Assembly (NCBI GenBank): GCA_036898135.1
Contig: CM072522.1
Span: 32,994,451-33,058,450 of the forward strand
Length of the DNA stretch: 64,000 bases
Direction: 5' to 3'
Source of the DNA: Oncomelania hupensis
Lineage: Eukaryota > Mollusca > Gastropoda > Littorinimorpha > Pomatiopsidae
Shown: one piece after another, positions 10,968 through 22,964 of the stretch
Layout: each line of letters starts with the position of its first letter
Numbering within the stretch: the stretch's first letter is position 1
Made by a program: the position numbers and the translations under genes
Notes under the pieces: generated by a model
The model's database searches: none
Seen by the model: the letters and a program-made list of their open reading frames with translations, nothing else
What the model was told of the DNA's origin: nothing

Positions 10968-12330
10968 ATGCCTAACAAATGTGGTGTTGCAAAGTGTACT
11001 GGAAATTACAATGAATCAAACAAGTGCAGGGTGTTTAGATTGCCCAAAGACGAAGTAGAGAGACAGACATGGATAGCTGTTCTTCCTCCACGAGAAAACT
11101 TTGTTGTTGATGCAGCCAAGTTTTACATATGTGAAAGACATTGGCCTTCTGACACACCAAAGGTGAAAATACCAGGTGGATCTACAAGACCAACACAGCC
11201 TCCGAGTATTTTTGATGTGCCTATTTCATGTTTGCCAACCCCAAAACCTTCTCCTCGTCCATCAAAACAAGAAGATAGGCAATTGCAGCACTTCCTCAAA
11301 AAGGACAAAATAACATCATTTTCTGACTTTGTGCCTGAAAAAGAACTGAAGAAGTATGACAACATTGTTATTTCAAGAACTGATGACAGGTTTGTTTGCC
11401 TGTTCATGTCAAAGGATTTCAGAGAATGTGAGTCGACGATCATAGTTGAGAATAAGGCAACACTTTGCTCTCCTCTAATTCTCACTGCATACAAGAAAGA
11501 AATCAGAGTACCTCTTGGAAAAATTTTGCATCCAAACAATGGATTATCTTCTTACTCCCAGTTCCACGAGGCAGTTCACAGGGTCAGGAATTACGTCATT
11601 CCTACTGTTGACAGGATTCTTAAAATGGCAGCAGTTCTCGAACAACTGGAATTCCAAGACAGCAAGCAGCAAAAGAAAATGGAGTTTATCACGCATCAGC
11701 TGAAACTTCTGTGTGAAAAACGTTATTCCACCCAAGATTACTGCTTTGCTGTAGAATCTTTTCCTAATTGCTCGTTTGAATATTTGAGAGAATACCTGAT
11801 GATGCCCAACAAAAGGAAGGTGCAAGCAGTGATTTCTTCTGTGAACCTAGATGGAGTGCTACTGAAGACATTCCAGAAGATCAACAAACCGCAGCAAAAG
11901 AATGCACTGTTGCTTGTTGATGAAGTCAAGATTCGCCCTACACTTGCCTTCTCCGGCGGTGTTCTGAGTGGAATGGCTGCAAACGAACCTGATTCAAAGG
12001 CAACATCTATGCTCTGCATAATGATGAAGTGCATCCACAGAGGGCCAAGTGTCATGGTCTCACTTACACCAGTGCACAAGCTGACTGCTGCTTTCCAGTA
12101 CCAAAAAGTGAGACAAGCGGCTGCTGTTGTTGAAGAAGCAGGTGGGAATGTGGTTGGGTCAATCACAGACAATCACAAGATCAATCAGCAATACTGCAGA
12201 CTGTTTGATCGACCTACAGACTCAAATTGTCCGGCCACTGCAATCCATCCTCTCGATGAAACCCGCAAATGGTACCTACTGTTTGATACTGTGCATCTTC
12301 TGAAGTGCATCAGAAACAATTGGATATCAG
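10968..12330 (+). CDS. P-element transposase, exon 1 (THAP domain and first part of catalytic core)
   Basis: Starts at the ATG for MPNKCGVAKC, which places the THAP zinc ligands correctly; an upstream in-frame ATG at 10932 is possible but adds no family sequence. THAP domain at residues 1-85: C5 and C10, FRLPKD, the C-x2-H pair in ICERHW, and closing PSIFDVP. A charged helical stretch near 220-260 (EQLEFQDSKQQKKMEF) suits the coiled-coil region. The RNase H-like catalytic part follows: LLVDEVKIRP (first Asp), GSITDNHKIN (second Asp), then FDTVHLLKCIRNNW, the conserved start of the GTP-binding insertion domain. It ends at a GTAAGA donor, phase 1. This exon is fully open. Confidence 0.9.
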
Positions 12331-12645
12331 GTAAGAACTTTTTTAAATTATTTTTTTGTGTGCTTAAGAATCCTAATATATCTAATAATTTACTGGCATG
12401 TTTGATGAAACATTTCAGTTTTAGAGGTTGATTTTATAAATTTAATATTTCATTTCAATTGTGTTTTTGTATACATGTGTGACGTGGCTATATAATTATT
12501 AATGTTCATAGAACATTACAGAAACAAAAGATCTATTTAATATAAATCGAATCTAAATATTGGAGAAAAGACCAAATGAATAATTTCTAAGAACAAAATG
12601 AATTCATCATTATATTAAATGTTGTATGCATATTGTTTATTTCAG
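12331..12645 (+). other. intron of P transposase gene
   Basis: A 315-bp AT-rich intron with donor GTAAGA and acceptor TTTATTTCAG. Joining in phase 1 restores NWISEKCQRLTF, which fits the P family. Confidence 0.85.
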
Positions 12646-13815
12646 AAAAATGCCAGAGATTAACCTTCGGTGATGAACAACCCACTGGATCTTTTCAAGA
12701 TGTGAAGAAGCTGTATGAATCAGAGAAAAACAGCATCTTGAAGACGACACCACTCACACAAGATTCAGTTCAACCTTCAAAGCTGCAGCTACAGAATGTC
12801 AAACACGTTCTAAAAGTATTCAAATGAGAAAGTGGTTGCAGCACTAAGAATCCAAGGGTCCCAAGATACAGCAGATTTCATTCAAAGTGTGTTGAATTGG
12901 TGGAATCATGTAAACGTGTCATCCAAAGGCCAAGACGCCCGACTCAAGGATCCCCACCGGGCAGTGCAAGTGTCATCATCTACAACCCTGGACACTTATG
13001 CTGAACAGTTTAAAGCTGCAAATTCTGGCCATGGAGCTTCTCGTGTTGAATGCTTGACCCATGACACCAAGAAGGCGCTGGTCCAAACAATGCGAGGTCT
13101 AGCTGCTTTGTGTAGGCATCTTCTGGATACAGCTGGATTTTCATATGTGTTGCTGCGGGAAATCCAAAGTGACCGGATTGAAGGGGAATTTGGCGTGTAC
13201 AGACAATCAACAGGAGGCAACGCGTTCATGACCGTTGGAGATGTGTCGGGTGCTGCAAAGAAACGCCTAGCTAGACATGCAGCCACCTTCCTCAAATCTG
13301 TTGAGATGGATGACCAGCCGAAAGTTCACGATTGCATCGGGCCACTAATTGTTGATGATGCAGTTTCAATTGAAAACAGCATCTCCGATGTCACGCTCAC
13401 TAACAACGAGAAAAGCTGCTGTGCCTATGTTGCTGGATGGCTGGAGAGCAAGTGTTCGGAAGACCTCAGTTTTAGTGATGAGGAACCTCTGGTGAATAGT
13501 GATGTAAAGAACTTCATTCAGGAGGTGTCACGAGGCTCTCTCACAGTTCCTCATGAGTGTACATACCAGCTGGTTGAGGTTGGGCTGTGTTTTGTGAAAA
13601 ACGCCCACCATCGTGCATGCTGTTGCCGGAGACTATGTATGATACTGTCAACCATGGGATCATACTATAACTTGGACAGTGTGTCACAGTGTCAGAAACT
13701 GCTCAGATCTCTGTCAAATGTTCTCTTGCACGGACTGCACAACCTGGAGAAGGACCAGCAAAGGAATGGAGTGCTCTTGCAGACATCAGTGAAGAAGGCG
13801 CGTATGTCGGAGTAG
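12646..13815 (+). pseudogene. P-element transposase, exon 2, one frameshift
   Basis: Continues the insertion and C-terminal domains. The first frame runs EKCQRLTFGDEQ to LKVFK then TGA at 12825; the next frame continues from about 12826 with NEKVVAALRI and runs open to TAG at 13813. A single extra A in the AAA run at 12822-12824 accounts for the break, since the family motif expected here is close to FNEK.VAAL. Later landmarks: GEFGVYRQSTGGNAFM and CCAYVAGWLESKC, typical of the P-transposase C-terminus. No other stop was seen, so the lesion is very young, programmed, or an assembly error. Confidence 0.85.
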
Positions 13816-14185
13816 GTGGTGAGTCAATAATGTTTTCTATGGATTAATTACTATAAAAAAGTATAATGTCAATTCAGAGGATTTATAAGAAAACAGAATA
13901 CTCATTTTAACTTCAAATACTAGCATGGAAGGTTTACTTGCAAGTCTCTTCTAGTTAACAGTATCAAATATGCCTTATCATGACCCATTACATAAGGTTA
14001 TGGTCCCCAAAAATCTTGTATGACATAGTTTAGTACTTTTAAATCTTAAATAAACCTGCCACTAAACAGTTCGTGGCTTAATAGTCTGTAAATAACACTT
14101 AAGGCAGAGGCATGCAATGGCCTTCGCTAGCAAAGGCTGGGCATCAGAAGCCCATCTCCTGTCTTTAGTACTCCTTGCCCCTGGT

Positions 14186-14586
14186 CTAAGCCTAAATAAT
14201 TTAGCTATAGCCATAATAGGCATGTACATTTACAATTTACACAAACACACACACACAAGCGCACGCAAACACACTAAACATTAAAACTAAGATTTGTTTC
14301 TTGAGCTCTGATACCCAACTCTGTGCTCAGTAGGTGACTAGATCTAGGTATTACAGATGCAAGGGAAAGTAACTCTTCTGAACGGATCACGATTTTTGGG
14401 AAACCTGACTCTAATTTTACCGCTGATACCAGGGTCAGATTACGGTCTCAAACGGCTATGTATAGTGGCTCTTTCTAAAACAAATGACCAATAACGAAAT
14501 GGGAGACATTGGTGCAGCCCAGCAACTACCTTTTTAGGGGGAGCAGCTTCAACTTTGTAAAATAAAATAAAAATTTTTGCTTTATA
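14186..14586. other. no gene recognised
   Basis: Spacer right of the P element, with a short CA-rich stretch near 14250-14275. No feature supported. Confidence 0.4.
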
Positions 14587-15935
14587 AAGATTAATAATAA
14601 TAATAATAATAACGGATTTTTATATAGCGGGTACTCCAGCCTATGACCAGACTCACCACGCTTTACATAGTCATTACATATAAGTACATGCACTCGATAA
14701 AACATCGCTTTCGCTACAATACACCAAAAGACAGAACAGTAAGGGTACAAATTATTTACACTTATGTACACAAATTACAATTTACAACTATGTACACAAA
14801 TGACAGAAAAGACAAATAGAATAGCAAAATCATGTTCACAGCTATTTATATGCCCGGTTAGGCCCAGGAGGAAAAACAGTATAAATATGTACAGCCGTGT
14901 ATACACTTACGGATCAGACAGAGACAAAGAGGAGAGAATGGCAGCGGGATAAAGATCATTCTGAATAGTGAAGTTTGAGGAGGTGGGTTTTGAGGGCCTT
15001 TTTGAATGCTTGTGTTGATTGTATGTTGCGGATATGGGAGGGAAGGGAGTTCCACTGCTTAGGTGCGGAGTAAGCGAATGCACGTTGGCCGTATGTCTTA
15101 GTGCGGGTGACGGGAACCTTGAGTGTGCGAGTGTCGGCAGAAGATCTTAAAGTGCGTGAAGGGGAGTAGACAGACAGTAGATCAGCAAGGTAGGAGGGAC
15201 AAGAATCTGTGAAGAAGTTGTGACAGAGAACAGAGAGTTTGTACTCTATGCGTGCTTGCACAGGAAGCCAGTGAAGGGAATGTAGTAGAGGTGTGATGTG
15301 ATCGCGTTTCTTAGCTCGGAATACTAGTCTAGCTGCTGAGTTCTGAACCTTTTGTAGCTTGTCAATGATGTGTTTTGGGGAGCCAGCGAGGAGAGAGTTG
15401 CAATAGTCAAGACGAGAATGGACGAGAGCGCAGACTAGGGTTTTGGTGGCAGTGAGCGTAAGATAGTGGCGAAAGGAGCTGATTTGGCGTATGGCCGTGT
15501 ATGCAGAGCGACAGATGTTGGAGATGTGGTTGTTGAGGGACAGGTCATCGGAGAGAATGTAGCCGAGATTTCTTGCTGAGGATGAGAACTGAATGTTTGT
15601 TGTCCCTACCGTAAGCGATGTTGGGAGAGGCGGGAGTGAGGAGGAGGTGTTGTGCTTGTGAATGAGGAGGGCTTCGGTTTTGTCGTCATTAAGCTTAAGC
15701 TTGTTGCGTGTCATCCATGACTTAATGTCTGTGATGCAGTTCTCCAAAGTCTGAACAGTGGAATTAATGAGAGAGGGGGCTGTGGATTTATAAAGTTGTG
15801 TGTCGTCTGCAAATGACTGACTCTCAACAGCATGCTTTCTAAGCAGGAGAAGCAGTGGCTTGGTGTACAGAGTGAATAACACCGGCCCTAAAACGGAACC
15901 CTGAGGCACGCCGCACACCAAGTCTGCTGTGCTGG
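14587..15935 (-). pseudogene. 5'-truncated CR1/L2-like LINE, RT C-terminal half
   Basis: A minus-strand ORF (14956-15921) begins at RT motif [14 protein letters not shown], then has motif [21 protein letters not shown] and [12 protein letters not shown], ending in a basic C-terminus ([20 protein letters not shown]). The 3' UTR runs to an AAT-type tail at 14587-14612 (left end), normal for CR1/L2-type LINEs. Motif A, the N-terminal RT and the endonuclease are missing, so this is a 5'-truncated insertion. The remaining 321-residue frame is open, suggesting moderate age. It is a different family from the 4.6-kb LINE. Confidence 0.85.
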
Positions 15936-17984
15936 AGAAACATTCAGAAAAATTCAGACTTTTAATGTATTATTTTTGTGTTATATTTTACTCCCTAAGA
16001 TGAGTTAATGTTGCTTGATTGTCTACAGGCATCATACACAATTTAGACTATTAACGTTTTATTTTTTAAACAAGATTGCTTGATTGTAATTTATGTTTTA
16101 TTATGTAACCTGATTTTTTTTTTTAAAGTACACTTATTGCGCCTAGAGCCTTTTAAAATGTACAAAATTCAAGTCCCCATGACCAATGGTTACACCCCTT
16201 CTGGTTCGTCGCCATTTTGTTTTCATTCGTTGTCACGGTTGCTCGCAGACACATTTACTGTGATTTATGCCTTGAATAATAGAAGTCATGTATTGCATAT
16301 GAAGCTATGTCAACACCAGAGGTGACCTTTGTTTATAAAACAATGTGGTACTTCTTGTATGTTTATTTCTGTTAATTTTGCAAGATTGTTATTTTGCATA
16401 ATTAATTATTGATAGAGTTAGGCCTACTACTAGTACTATTACTAACAGGATAACAGGAATTTATTTCACCAATTGACATGTAATAGATACAACAATCAGA
16501 ATATTATTTGGTGTTGGACAATGGCAGAATGTTTTATATTTAACATCTCTCTTTCTCTTTCTCTCTCTCTCTCTCTTACACACACGCATGCATAAACACA
16601 TACATACACAAATACACACATGCATACACAACCACACACACTCGCACAAACATACCCAAAGGCTCAAACACAGTCATTGCCTATACTAACACACACACAC
16701 ACACACACTTATTCTCACAGTAGTAGTACTAGTAGTAGGTTATGAAGTTATTCTTGTACATCAGTCATCACTGCAATACAGCAGTAAATAATAATAGCTA
16801 AATAGGTCAGTAGGTGAGTTAATGTTGCTTGATTGTCTACAGGCATCATACACAATTTAGACTATTAACGTTTTATTTTTTAAACAAACCTGAACCAAAA
16901 CTAACATTTGTGTTTGTAGTTGTACACCAGTACGGTAGTAGTAATACTAGGTCTGTAAGTGGGTTAATGTCACTTGATTGTCTACAGGTCCCAAGTAACA
17001 CAATTCAGACTTTTAATGTATTATTTTTGTGTTATATTTTACTCCCTAACTCCCAAAAAGATCTCAATAAAATTGTCGAACAATTAATTAATATGAATTA
17101 TGAATATATATAAATGCATTATTCTCCTGAAACTGGCAAAACCTTTTGTTTTCCGAGCATACTAGAGGGGTCTGCATTTTGTTGTGTAAATACAGTGCCT
17201 TTTTATGCACTTTGTATTAATTTTAGACACCCGAGCCACTTTTGGGAAAAACACGTTTTATTTTTGTGTGAGGGTTACCCATTTTGAACAGTTCAATAAG
17301 TGCCTTAATATTGACCAATTTTAACAATTTAATTTTTTTTTAATCTTCTAAAGGTTTGTACTATACTATACGATAAAAATAAAATAAAACATCCTGAGCA
17401 AAATAAAATTTTCGTCCGTAAGACTTACTAGATCAACAATGACCTTTTTTGTAAACAATCTCTGGTGATAAGCTCAACAATGGCCTTTTTTGTAAACAAT
17501 CTCTGGTGATTAGATCAACAATGGCCTTTTTTTTGTAAACAATCTCTCTAGCTTTTGTAAACAAGCAAATACAGTTACTGAATAAAGCCTACATGATACA
17601 CCCACGTTATTACTAACATCCGACAATTTATACACATTTCATCAGAGGTCGATCTAGCGCTAAAACGGCGTGAAATGCTTTTCTGAACTGAGAAGTGACA
17701 AAAAAAAATTGTGCTGACCATTTTATTGACATCGTTCATTACATAATATCACAATACTCACTTGTGAAAAGTAATTCCGCCTCTTATCCTCAGTGCAGCT
17801 GATGACCGATTGGTGCATCCAAAAGCGCAACAGTTAACCATATTACTGGTGAAGGTCTAGAGAGTCACTATTTCAGTGTTGATATTTTGGGTCACCCCAA
17901 TATGGCGAACTGCAAATCTCGTTTCTCGCGAGACGCTCCTATAAAGGCAGCGAGATGAGCGCTGCAGTTTACATATCGCTCTTT
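15936..17984. repeat. noncoding region with local repeats
   Basis: A segment containing TTGCTTGATTGTCTACAGGC recurs at about 16008-16080 and 16818-16890 with a weaker copy near 16970-17050. A roughly 48-bp unit (AACAATGGCCTTTTTTGTAA core) is repeated three times at about 17430-17555. CT and CA microsatellites lie at 16545-16710. No gene found. Confidence 0.6.
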
Positions 17985-20595
17985 TTTTCTTCTTCTTCTT
18001 CTTCTTATTGACTACCACCTTCATCGTTGTGAAGATTACGTAGACATAATGGGGTTTTGCGCTTAGGTATATTGGCTATTGTACTTGAAATTTGAAAAAC
18101 GCTACCCGGGTGATCAGCTTGTGGGGTCAGGGATAGGGGGTTTGGGGTAGAGGAGGGGAGGGGAGGAGGAGGGCTAGATTCGGGATTTGAACTCTTCCAG
18201 AGTTTGGCTGCAAACAGCCTCTTCTGGGAGAGCATTCCACTCAGCAATGGTTCGTGGGAAAATGGTTTGTTGCCTGTATGCAGTGCAGGAAGGCAGCTGG
18301 TACTGCTCAGCGTGCGTCTGACGGGTAGTCTTCAGGGGCGGAGCAGGTGTGGGTTTCCGGGAAGATGTGATTACTGTTAAACCTTTGTGCTGCTTGTAGA
18401 ATAGGCAGAGTCTGGCTTGGCGGCGGCGATCCTGGAGTGTGGGCCATTGTAGATTTTCAAGCATTTCAGCCACACTTGAAGTCTGGCGGTAGCGACGCAC
18501 AACCCATCTGGCGGCACGGCGCTGTACAGCTTCAATGCGCTGGATATCCTTGTTGGTATGAGGGTCCCACACTGGGCACGCGTATTCCAGGATAGGGCGG
18601 ACGAGTGAGATGTACGCTTGGCGCTTGATCTTCTGGCAGCCGATTTTGAGATTTCTTCTCAGAAAACCAAGTGTTTTGTTGGCTTTGTTGATTACGCTGG
18701 TGATGTGGGTGTCCCACTGTAGATTGCTCTCAATGGTGACCCCCAGGTACTTGGCCTTGTCAACTGTAGGTAGAGTGTGGCCGTGGAGGTGGTATGCACA
18801 AGGCAGAGGCTTCCTTTTCCTCGTGACACGGAGTGTCTGACACTTGTCAGGATGGAAGCTCATGAGCCACCGTTGCTCCCACTCTGCCAGTTGGTTGAGA
18901 TCATCTTGTAGGATGGACTGATCAGCAGTGGTGTTGACTGTTTTATGGCACATAGTGTCGTCAGCGAATAGTCGGGTTGTTGATTTCACTTTTTCTGGGA
19001 GGTCGTTAATGTAAAGTACAAAGAGGCTTGGGCCCAATACGGATCCTTGAGGCACTCCAGACTCTACAGGAACAGGTTCTGAGACAGCCCCGTCCACCAC
19101 TACCCGCTGCTGCCTATCAGCAAGGAAGGCCTCTATCCAGCCGAGCACTTTACCGGTGATGCCATAATGGCTGAGCTTGTGGATTAGGAGCGAGTGACAC
19201 ACCTTGTCAAAGGCCTTGGAGAAGTCCATTATTATGGCGTCTGTTTGCTTTCCCCTTTCAAGGTCATCCGAAAGTTCATCCACAAGCCCGACAAGTTGGC
19301 TCTCGCATGAACGGCGTTGCCGGAAACCATGCTGCGCATCAGTGATGATACCTTGGGCCTCTGCGAAGGACGTCGTACATGATGGAGCTGGTGATGATGT
19401 GTTCCATAATCTTACAGGGAACACTTGTTAGGGATATGGGGCGGTAATTTTCAGCTTTGTATCGTTCACCTTTCTTGAAGACAGGTGTAACGTTGGCAGT
19501 TTTCCAGTCTTGAGGGACTACTCCAGAGTGTAGGGAACTTCGGAAGAGGATAGTAAGTGCGGGGGCGAGTTCAGTGGCAAGTTCTTTGAGGACTCTGGGG
19601 CTGATGCCGTCAGGGCCAGGGGTTTTGTTGGGGTCAAGGTCTTTGAGTAATTTCGAGACTCCTGGGACAGTGATGTCAATGAAGCTGCAGGTGGGGGAGT
19701 TTTTACTGGGGGGGTTGAAGGTTGGTCCTCGTTATAAATTCTTGTGGAGTGCAGGAGATCTTGGGGCTGAAGGCCAAATGGAATTGATTGTTAAGGACTT
19801 CGGCGCGCTCGTTAGCGTCTGTTATCAGCTTGCCGTCAACTTTCAACGGCGCGACTCCAGATGCTTCAGTTCGCTGTGCCTTAATGTATGTCCAGAACTG
19901 TTTGTTGTTTGTCCGTCTTGTTGGGTCCGACGGGTTGTCCTTAAACATGTTTTCAGTGTAGGTCCAGTAAGAACGGCACAGATTTCTCTGAACAGTCCGC
20001 TTTAGGGTCTTGATTTCTTCTCGCAGCTTTTCTTCTCCTGTCTTTCTCCATCGCTTGTAGAGCCGGTTTCTCCTCTTAATTAGTTGTAGTGTGACAGGGT
20101 CGACCCATGGTTTATTGAACTTCCGTCCGAGGGTCTTGCGAGGAATATGTTCTTCTGTAATTGTATCAATTCCGTCTTTTAGTGCTGCCCATAATTCTTC
20201 AGTGTTGCTATTTTCATCAAAGGAAGCCAAGACAGAGTTGGACAGGTCATCCGCTGCACGACGAAGAGCTTCCCAGTCAGCTTTGCTGTATTGGGGAACT
20301 TGTCGAGGGACCTGGCGGTTACGAGATGGGTTGGCGTTGTATTCCAGATAGACAATGTCATGATCGGAGATGCCTGGGAGGCATTCAACTCGAGATACGA
20401 AGGAGGGGTGACTGGTGAGGAACAGGTCAAGGATGTTGTCTCCACGGGTGGGGAGCATGACCATTTGCTCGAGTCCTAGGTCGCTTAGGTGCTCAAGGAA
20501 TTTTCGGTGAAGGCCTGGATGTCTGTTGGTAAATTTAAGTGTCTTGGTGGCCCAATCAAAAGCTGGAAAATTGAAGTTACCACCAGTGGGCTAGA
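17985..20595 (-). pseudogene. CR1-like LINE, partial endonuclease plus RT
   Basis: A minus-strand non-LTR element. From 20592 down: the end of an APE endonuclease (GGNFNFPAFDW, then SDHDIVYLEY), a linker with KPWVDPVTLQLIKRRNRLYK, then RT with DGISPRVLKELA, ENYRPISLTSV, QHGFRQRRSCESQL, motif A AIIMDFSKAFDKV, motif [14 protein letters not shown], motif C RLFADDTMCH and KYLGVTIESNLQW. The frame shifts between the endonuclease-side frame (ending 19703) and the middle RT part, and again near 19390. The N-terminal endonuclease is missing. A CTT-rich stretch at 17986-18006 marks the probable 3' tail. Nonfunctional. Confidence 0.88.
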
Positions 20596-20769
20596 CAGAA
20601 AAGAATGTAGACAAAAATCCTAGGAGACACAAAAATACACGAGAAGACAGAAAAGACACGATACGACATCTAATATAACACAGGATGCTACGTACGCGCC
20701 TTTCCCCAAATCAATCAGGCTCAAAGAGCGGCGATCTGTACCAACATACATTCTCACCTGTCTCATCCA

Positions 20770-20770
20770 C

Positions 20771-20808
<38 letters not shown>
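20770..20808. repeat. (CA)n microsatellite
   Basis: A run of about 18 CA dinucleotides. Confidence 0.95.
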
Positions 20809-20811
<3 letters not shown>

Positions 20812-20977
20812 ACACATCCATCACTCAAACAGGTGGTGTAAAGGCAGGGAAATCGCTATTAGAAGAATTTTTGAAAATTGTGTATTGACTGCATCCAGTA
20901 CCATTATTGATTGGAGGGAGGAAACCAGAGTGCCCGGTAAAAAACCTCGGTGACCTCAATAGTCTCGTACCTAAGTC

Positions 20978-21061
20978 ACATACGTTCGCCCCTTGCGGGA
21001 ATCGAACCCGCTACCTTCGGCATAGGAAACCGGCAACTTATCCACTGCGCCACGAGGTCAC
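20978..21061 (-). repeat. tRNA-like sequence (SINE head or tRNA pseudogene)
   Basis: Minus strand: A box TGGCGCAGTGG, B box GGTTCGATTCC, a perfect 5-bp T stem (GCGGG/CCCGC) and a candidate anticodon loop TTTCCTA. The acceptor stem pairs poorly. Probably a tRNA-derived repeat. Confidence 0.55.
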
Positions 21062-21399
21062 CTAGAAGAGATCCATGCCATTTATCTTGAACCTCGAATG
21101 TTAAAGGTCGTCAGACCTGTTCATCATCAAATATAACACAAGTTATTTATACCGCATGCATGGCACTACTCTAAAGCAAGCAGGCTATTGGGGCTGACCA
21201 TTATTTTGACAGTCTGCAGGTAGCCTATTCCATGACCCTGGGACTGCATTTTGTAGGGATCAAGCACCACATCTCTTTTTGTTTGTCTCAGGCGAAAACG
21301 GGATTGTGAATTAAAAAGAGTGACGCTGACGAGATGGCTCGCATATAATAAGAACCAACTCAGACAGGTATCCTGGAGCAGTCTTGTGCACATATGTGA

Positions 21400-21780
21400 A
21401 GCAATGTCCTTGGGTTATGCTTGAAAGGAGGGGCTGTACATGGAGTGGCTGTTTCTCCAGTGCTGGTCAAAATGGTTTTTGCAGCTGTTGACCCAGAGTG
21501 CATTAACAACCTGATTAGGAAGGCTTTTGTTATTCTTATTCTCATCATCATTATCATCAGTTCTATTCTGACCATCATTATCACTACTACATATATCAAT
21601 ATTAATTTGATGAGATCACAGAAATAACACTTTCTTCTACATGTTCTTTATTACTTCCTTTTTCTTTCTCATTTAGTGTTTGAATGTCCTCCAATGCCAA
21701 TGGATCCCACCTTACCATGATTATGTTAAGAGGCAGACAAACTGTATTTTAGGCAGCACTTCAGCAGTATAGTTAGTTAC
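21400..21780. repeat. inter-unit spacer block
   Basis: The sequence recurs, split by a LINE, at 37195-37270, 37829-37904 and 41827-42140. It marks equivalent spacers between tandem units I/II and II/III. Noncoding. Confidence 0.7.
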
Positions 21781-21784
21781 ATTG

Positions 21785-22373
21785 CTTAAAGGGTCCAGCG
21801 GACTGCAAAGAGCCCGAATCAGGACTACAAAATCAAGATCACAACTTTGCTGAAAGAGGACTCACCCCTGATCCGCATAAAAGATCTGCTGAAACAACCC
21901 CAGTGGTAACACTGAAGGCACTCCACCAGCTGGTCACTGAACAATAAAGGCATCCCACGCAGGGGACACTGAGGCAATACTCTTAATTTATCGAACCCCC
22001 GTTTACGAAAACAAAGTAGAATATAAACATCATTATAAAATATCAACAAAATACATCCATATAAAATGCCTACATTGCAAAAAATTAATATCATAGGAAG
22101 TCCTAGTGACCATTTGGCAGAAAGCATCCAATATTCCCAAGATGATACAACAGAACTCACAAACAAATGAGGAGTTTTGTCCCGGAAGAGTTTCCAAGAA
22201 AAAAGGTAGGTGACAGGTCTATCAAAGTAGATAGTATAGTAGATTGATAGAACAGAGTAGGAATGAGAAAGAACAAATGAGAAAGACAGCGACAGTGGGA
22301 ATTTAAAGCACTAAATTTCCAGAAAGCGGGGATACTATTTATACAGAAACCCCTGACACCCTCATAGGGTAGC
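21785..22373 (-). mobile_element. Rep690 noncoding retroposon, divergent copy
   Basis: A member of a repeat family seen at least six times here. On its own strand, landmarks are GTGCTTTAAATTCCCACTG, the block with GTTGGATCAGCTTGGGAA (here diverged), ATAAAATGCC read in reverse, and a 3' end reading GAGTCCGCTGGACCTAAAGC in other copies. No conserved coding frame. Confidence 0.75.
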
Positions 22374-22964
22374 ACTTCAGCATGCATTCCAAACCACAAA
22401 GTTCTTTATGGTTTGAAAAATGTTAATGACAACACAGGCAGCCAAATGTTTTGACTCTGTTTATTCTCAACAGAGTGTACACTGAGTGCTTACAGCAACA
22501 CATAACAATAGAATCACACATTTAAAGTTTCATGTCATAATGATAAGAAATGTTATTTACATAAGAACAGATAATAACATTGTTGGAAATATTAACAGAA
22601 ATGCTAATTAAGAGATCTATGTCAAAGAAAGCATACACCCATCAACATTTCAATCTTACAGTGTATATTTGTTTTAAATGTTTTACTTTTTCTTGGATTG
22701 CAAGCCATTTATCTGTACAAATCTTAAACTGTCACCATTTTTTCACCAAAGGCCATGTTTTTTCTATATTCGCTGTTGCCATTTTACCTCATCACTGCCC
22801 TCTTTTAGAACCAGAATCAGGCTCTTCATTGTACCCATAACAATACAAGGACATTTGTGTGTACGGCATACATATCAAAACAACAGCACAAATAATCACA
22901 AAAGCACTAAAAACACTGTAGGAAACACAATGACAAACAATGCATGTCACAAATTATATTACAT

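Larger units (their letters stand above)
10538..14177 (+). mobile_element. P element (THAP-type DNA transposon), near complete, 3.64 kb
   Basis: The ends form an imperfect inverted repeat of about 28 bp. The right end read inward begins CAAGGAGTACTAAAGACAGG; the left end differs at base 1 and by a one-base insertion (AATAGACAGG). A second inverted patch (CTAGCGRAGGCC) lies about 50 bp in. The element is flanked by the direct repeat CCCCTGGT (10530-10537 and 14178-14185), an 8-bp target duplication as P elements make; a shared G makes 9 bp possible. It contains a two-exon P transposase gene with one frameshift. It inserted between an (AAT/ATC)n tract and unit sequence, and no copy is seen at the matching place in copies II or III. 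Confidence 0.9.
2936..21200. repeat. tandem zinc-finger unit, copy I (insertion-swollen)
   Basis: Shared blocks appear in the same order as in copies II and III: the block at 2960-3870 (equivalent to 28.05-30.7 and 56.7-58.76 kb), the VKTEPD exon, a CR1-like LINE tail near 7.35 kb, a conserved block at 8342-8603, and the end block at 20595-21200 (equivalent to 35.5-35.72 kb). Between these lie LINEs, the THAP fragment, the P element and CR1 LINEs that the other copies lack. Boundaries are approximate. Confidence 0.65.
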
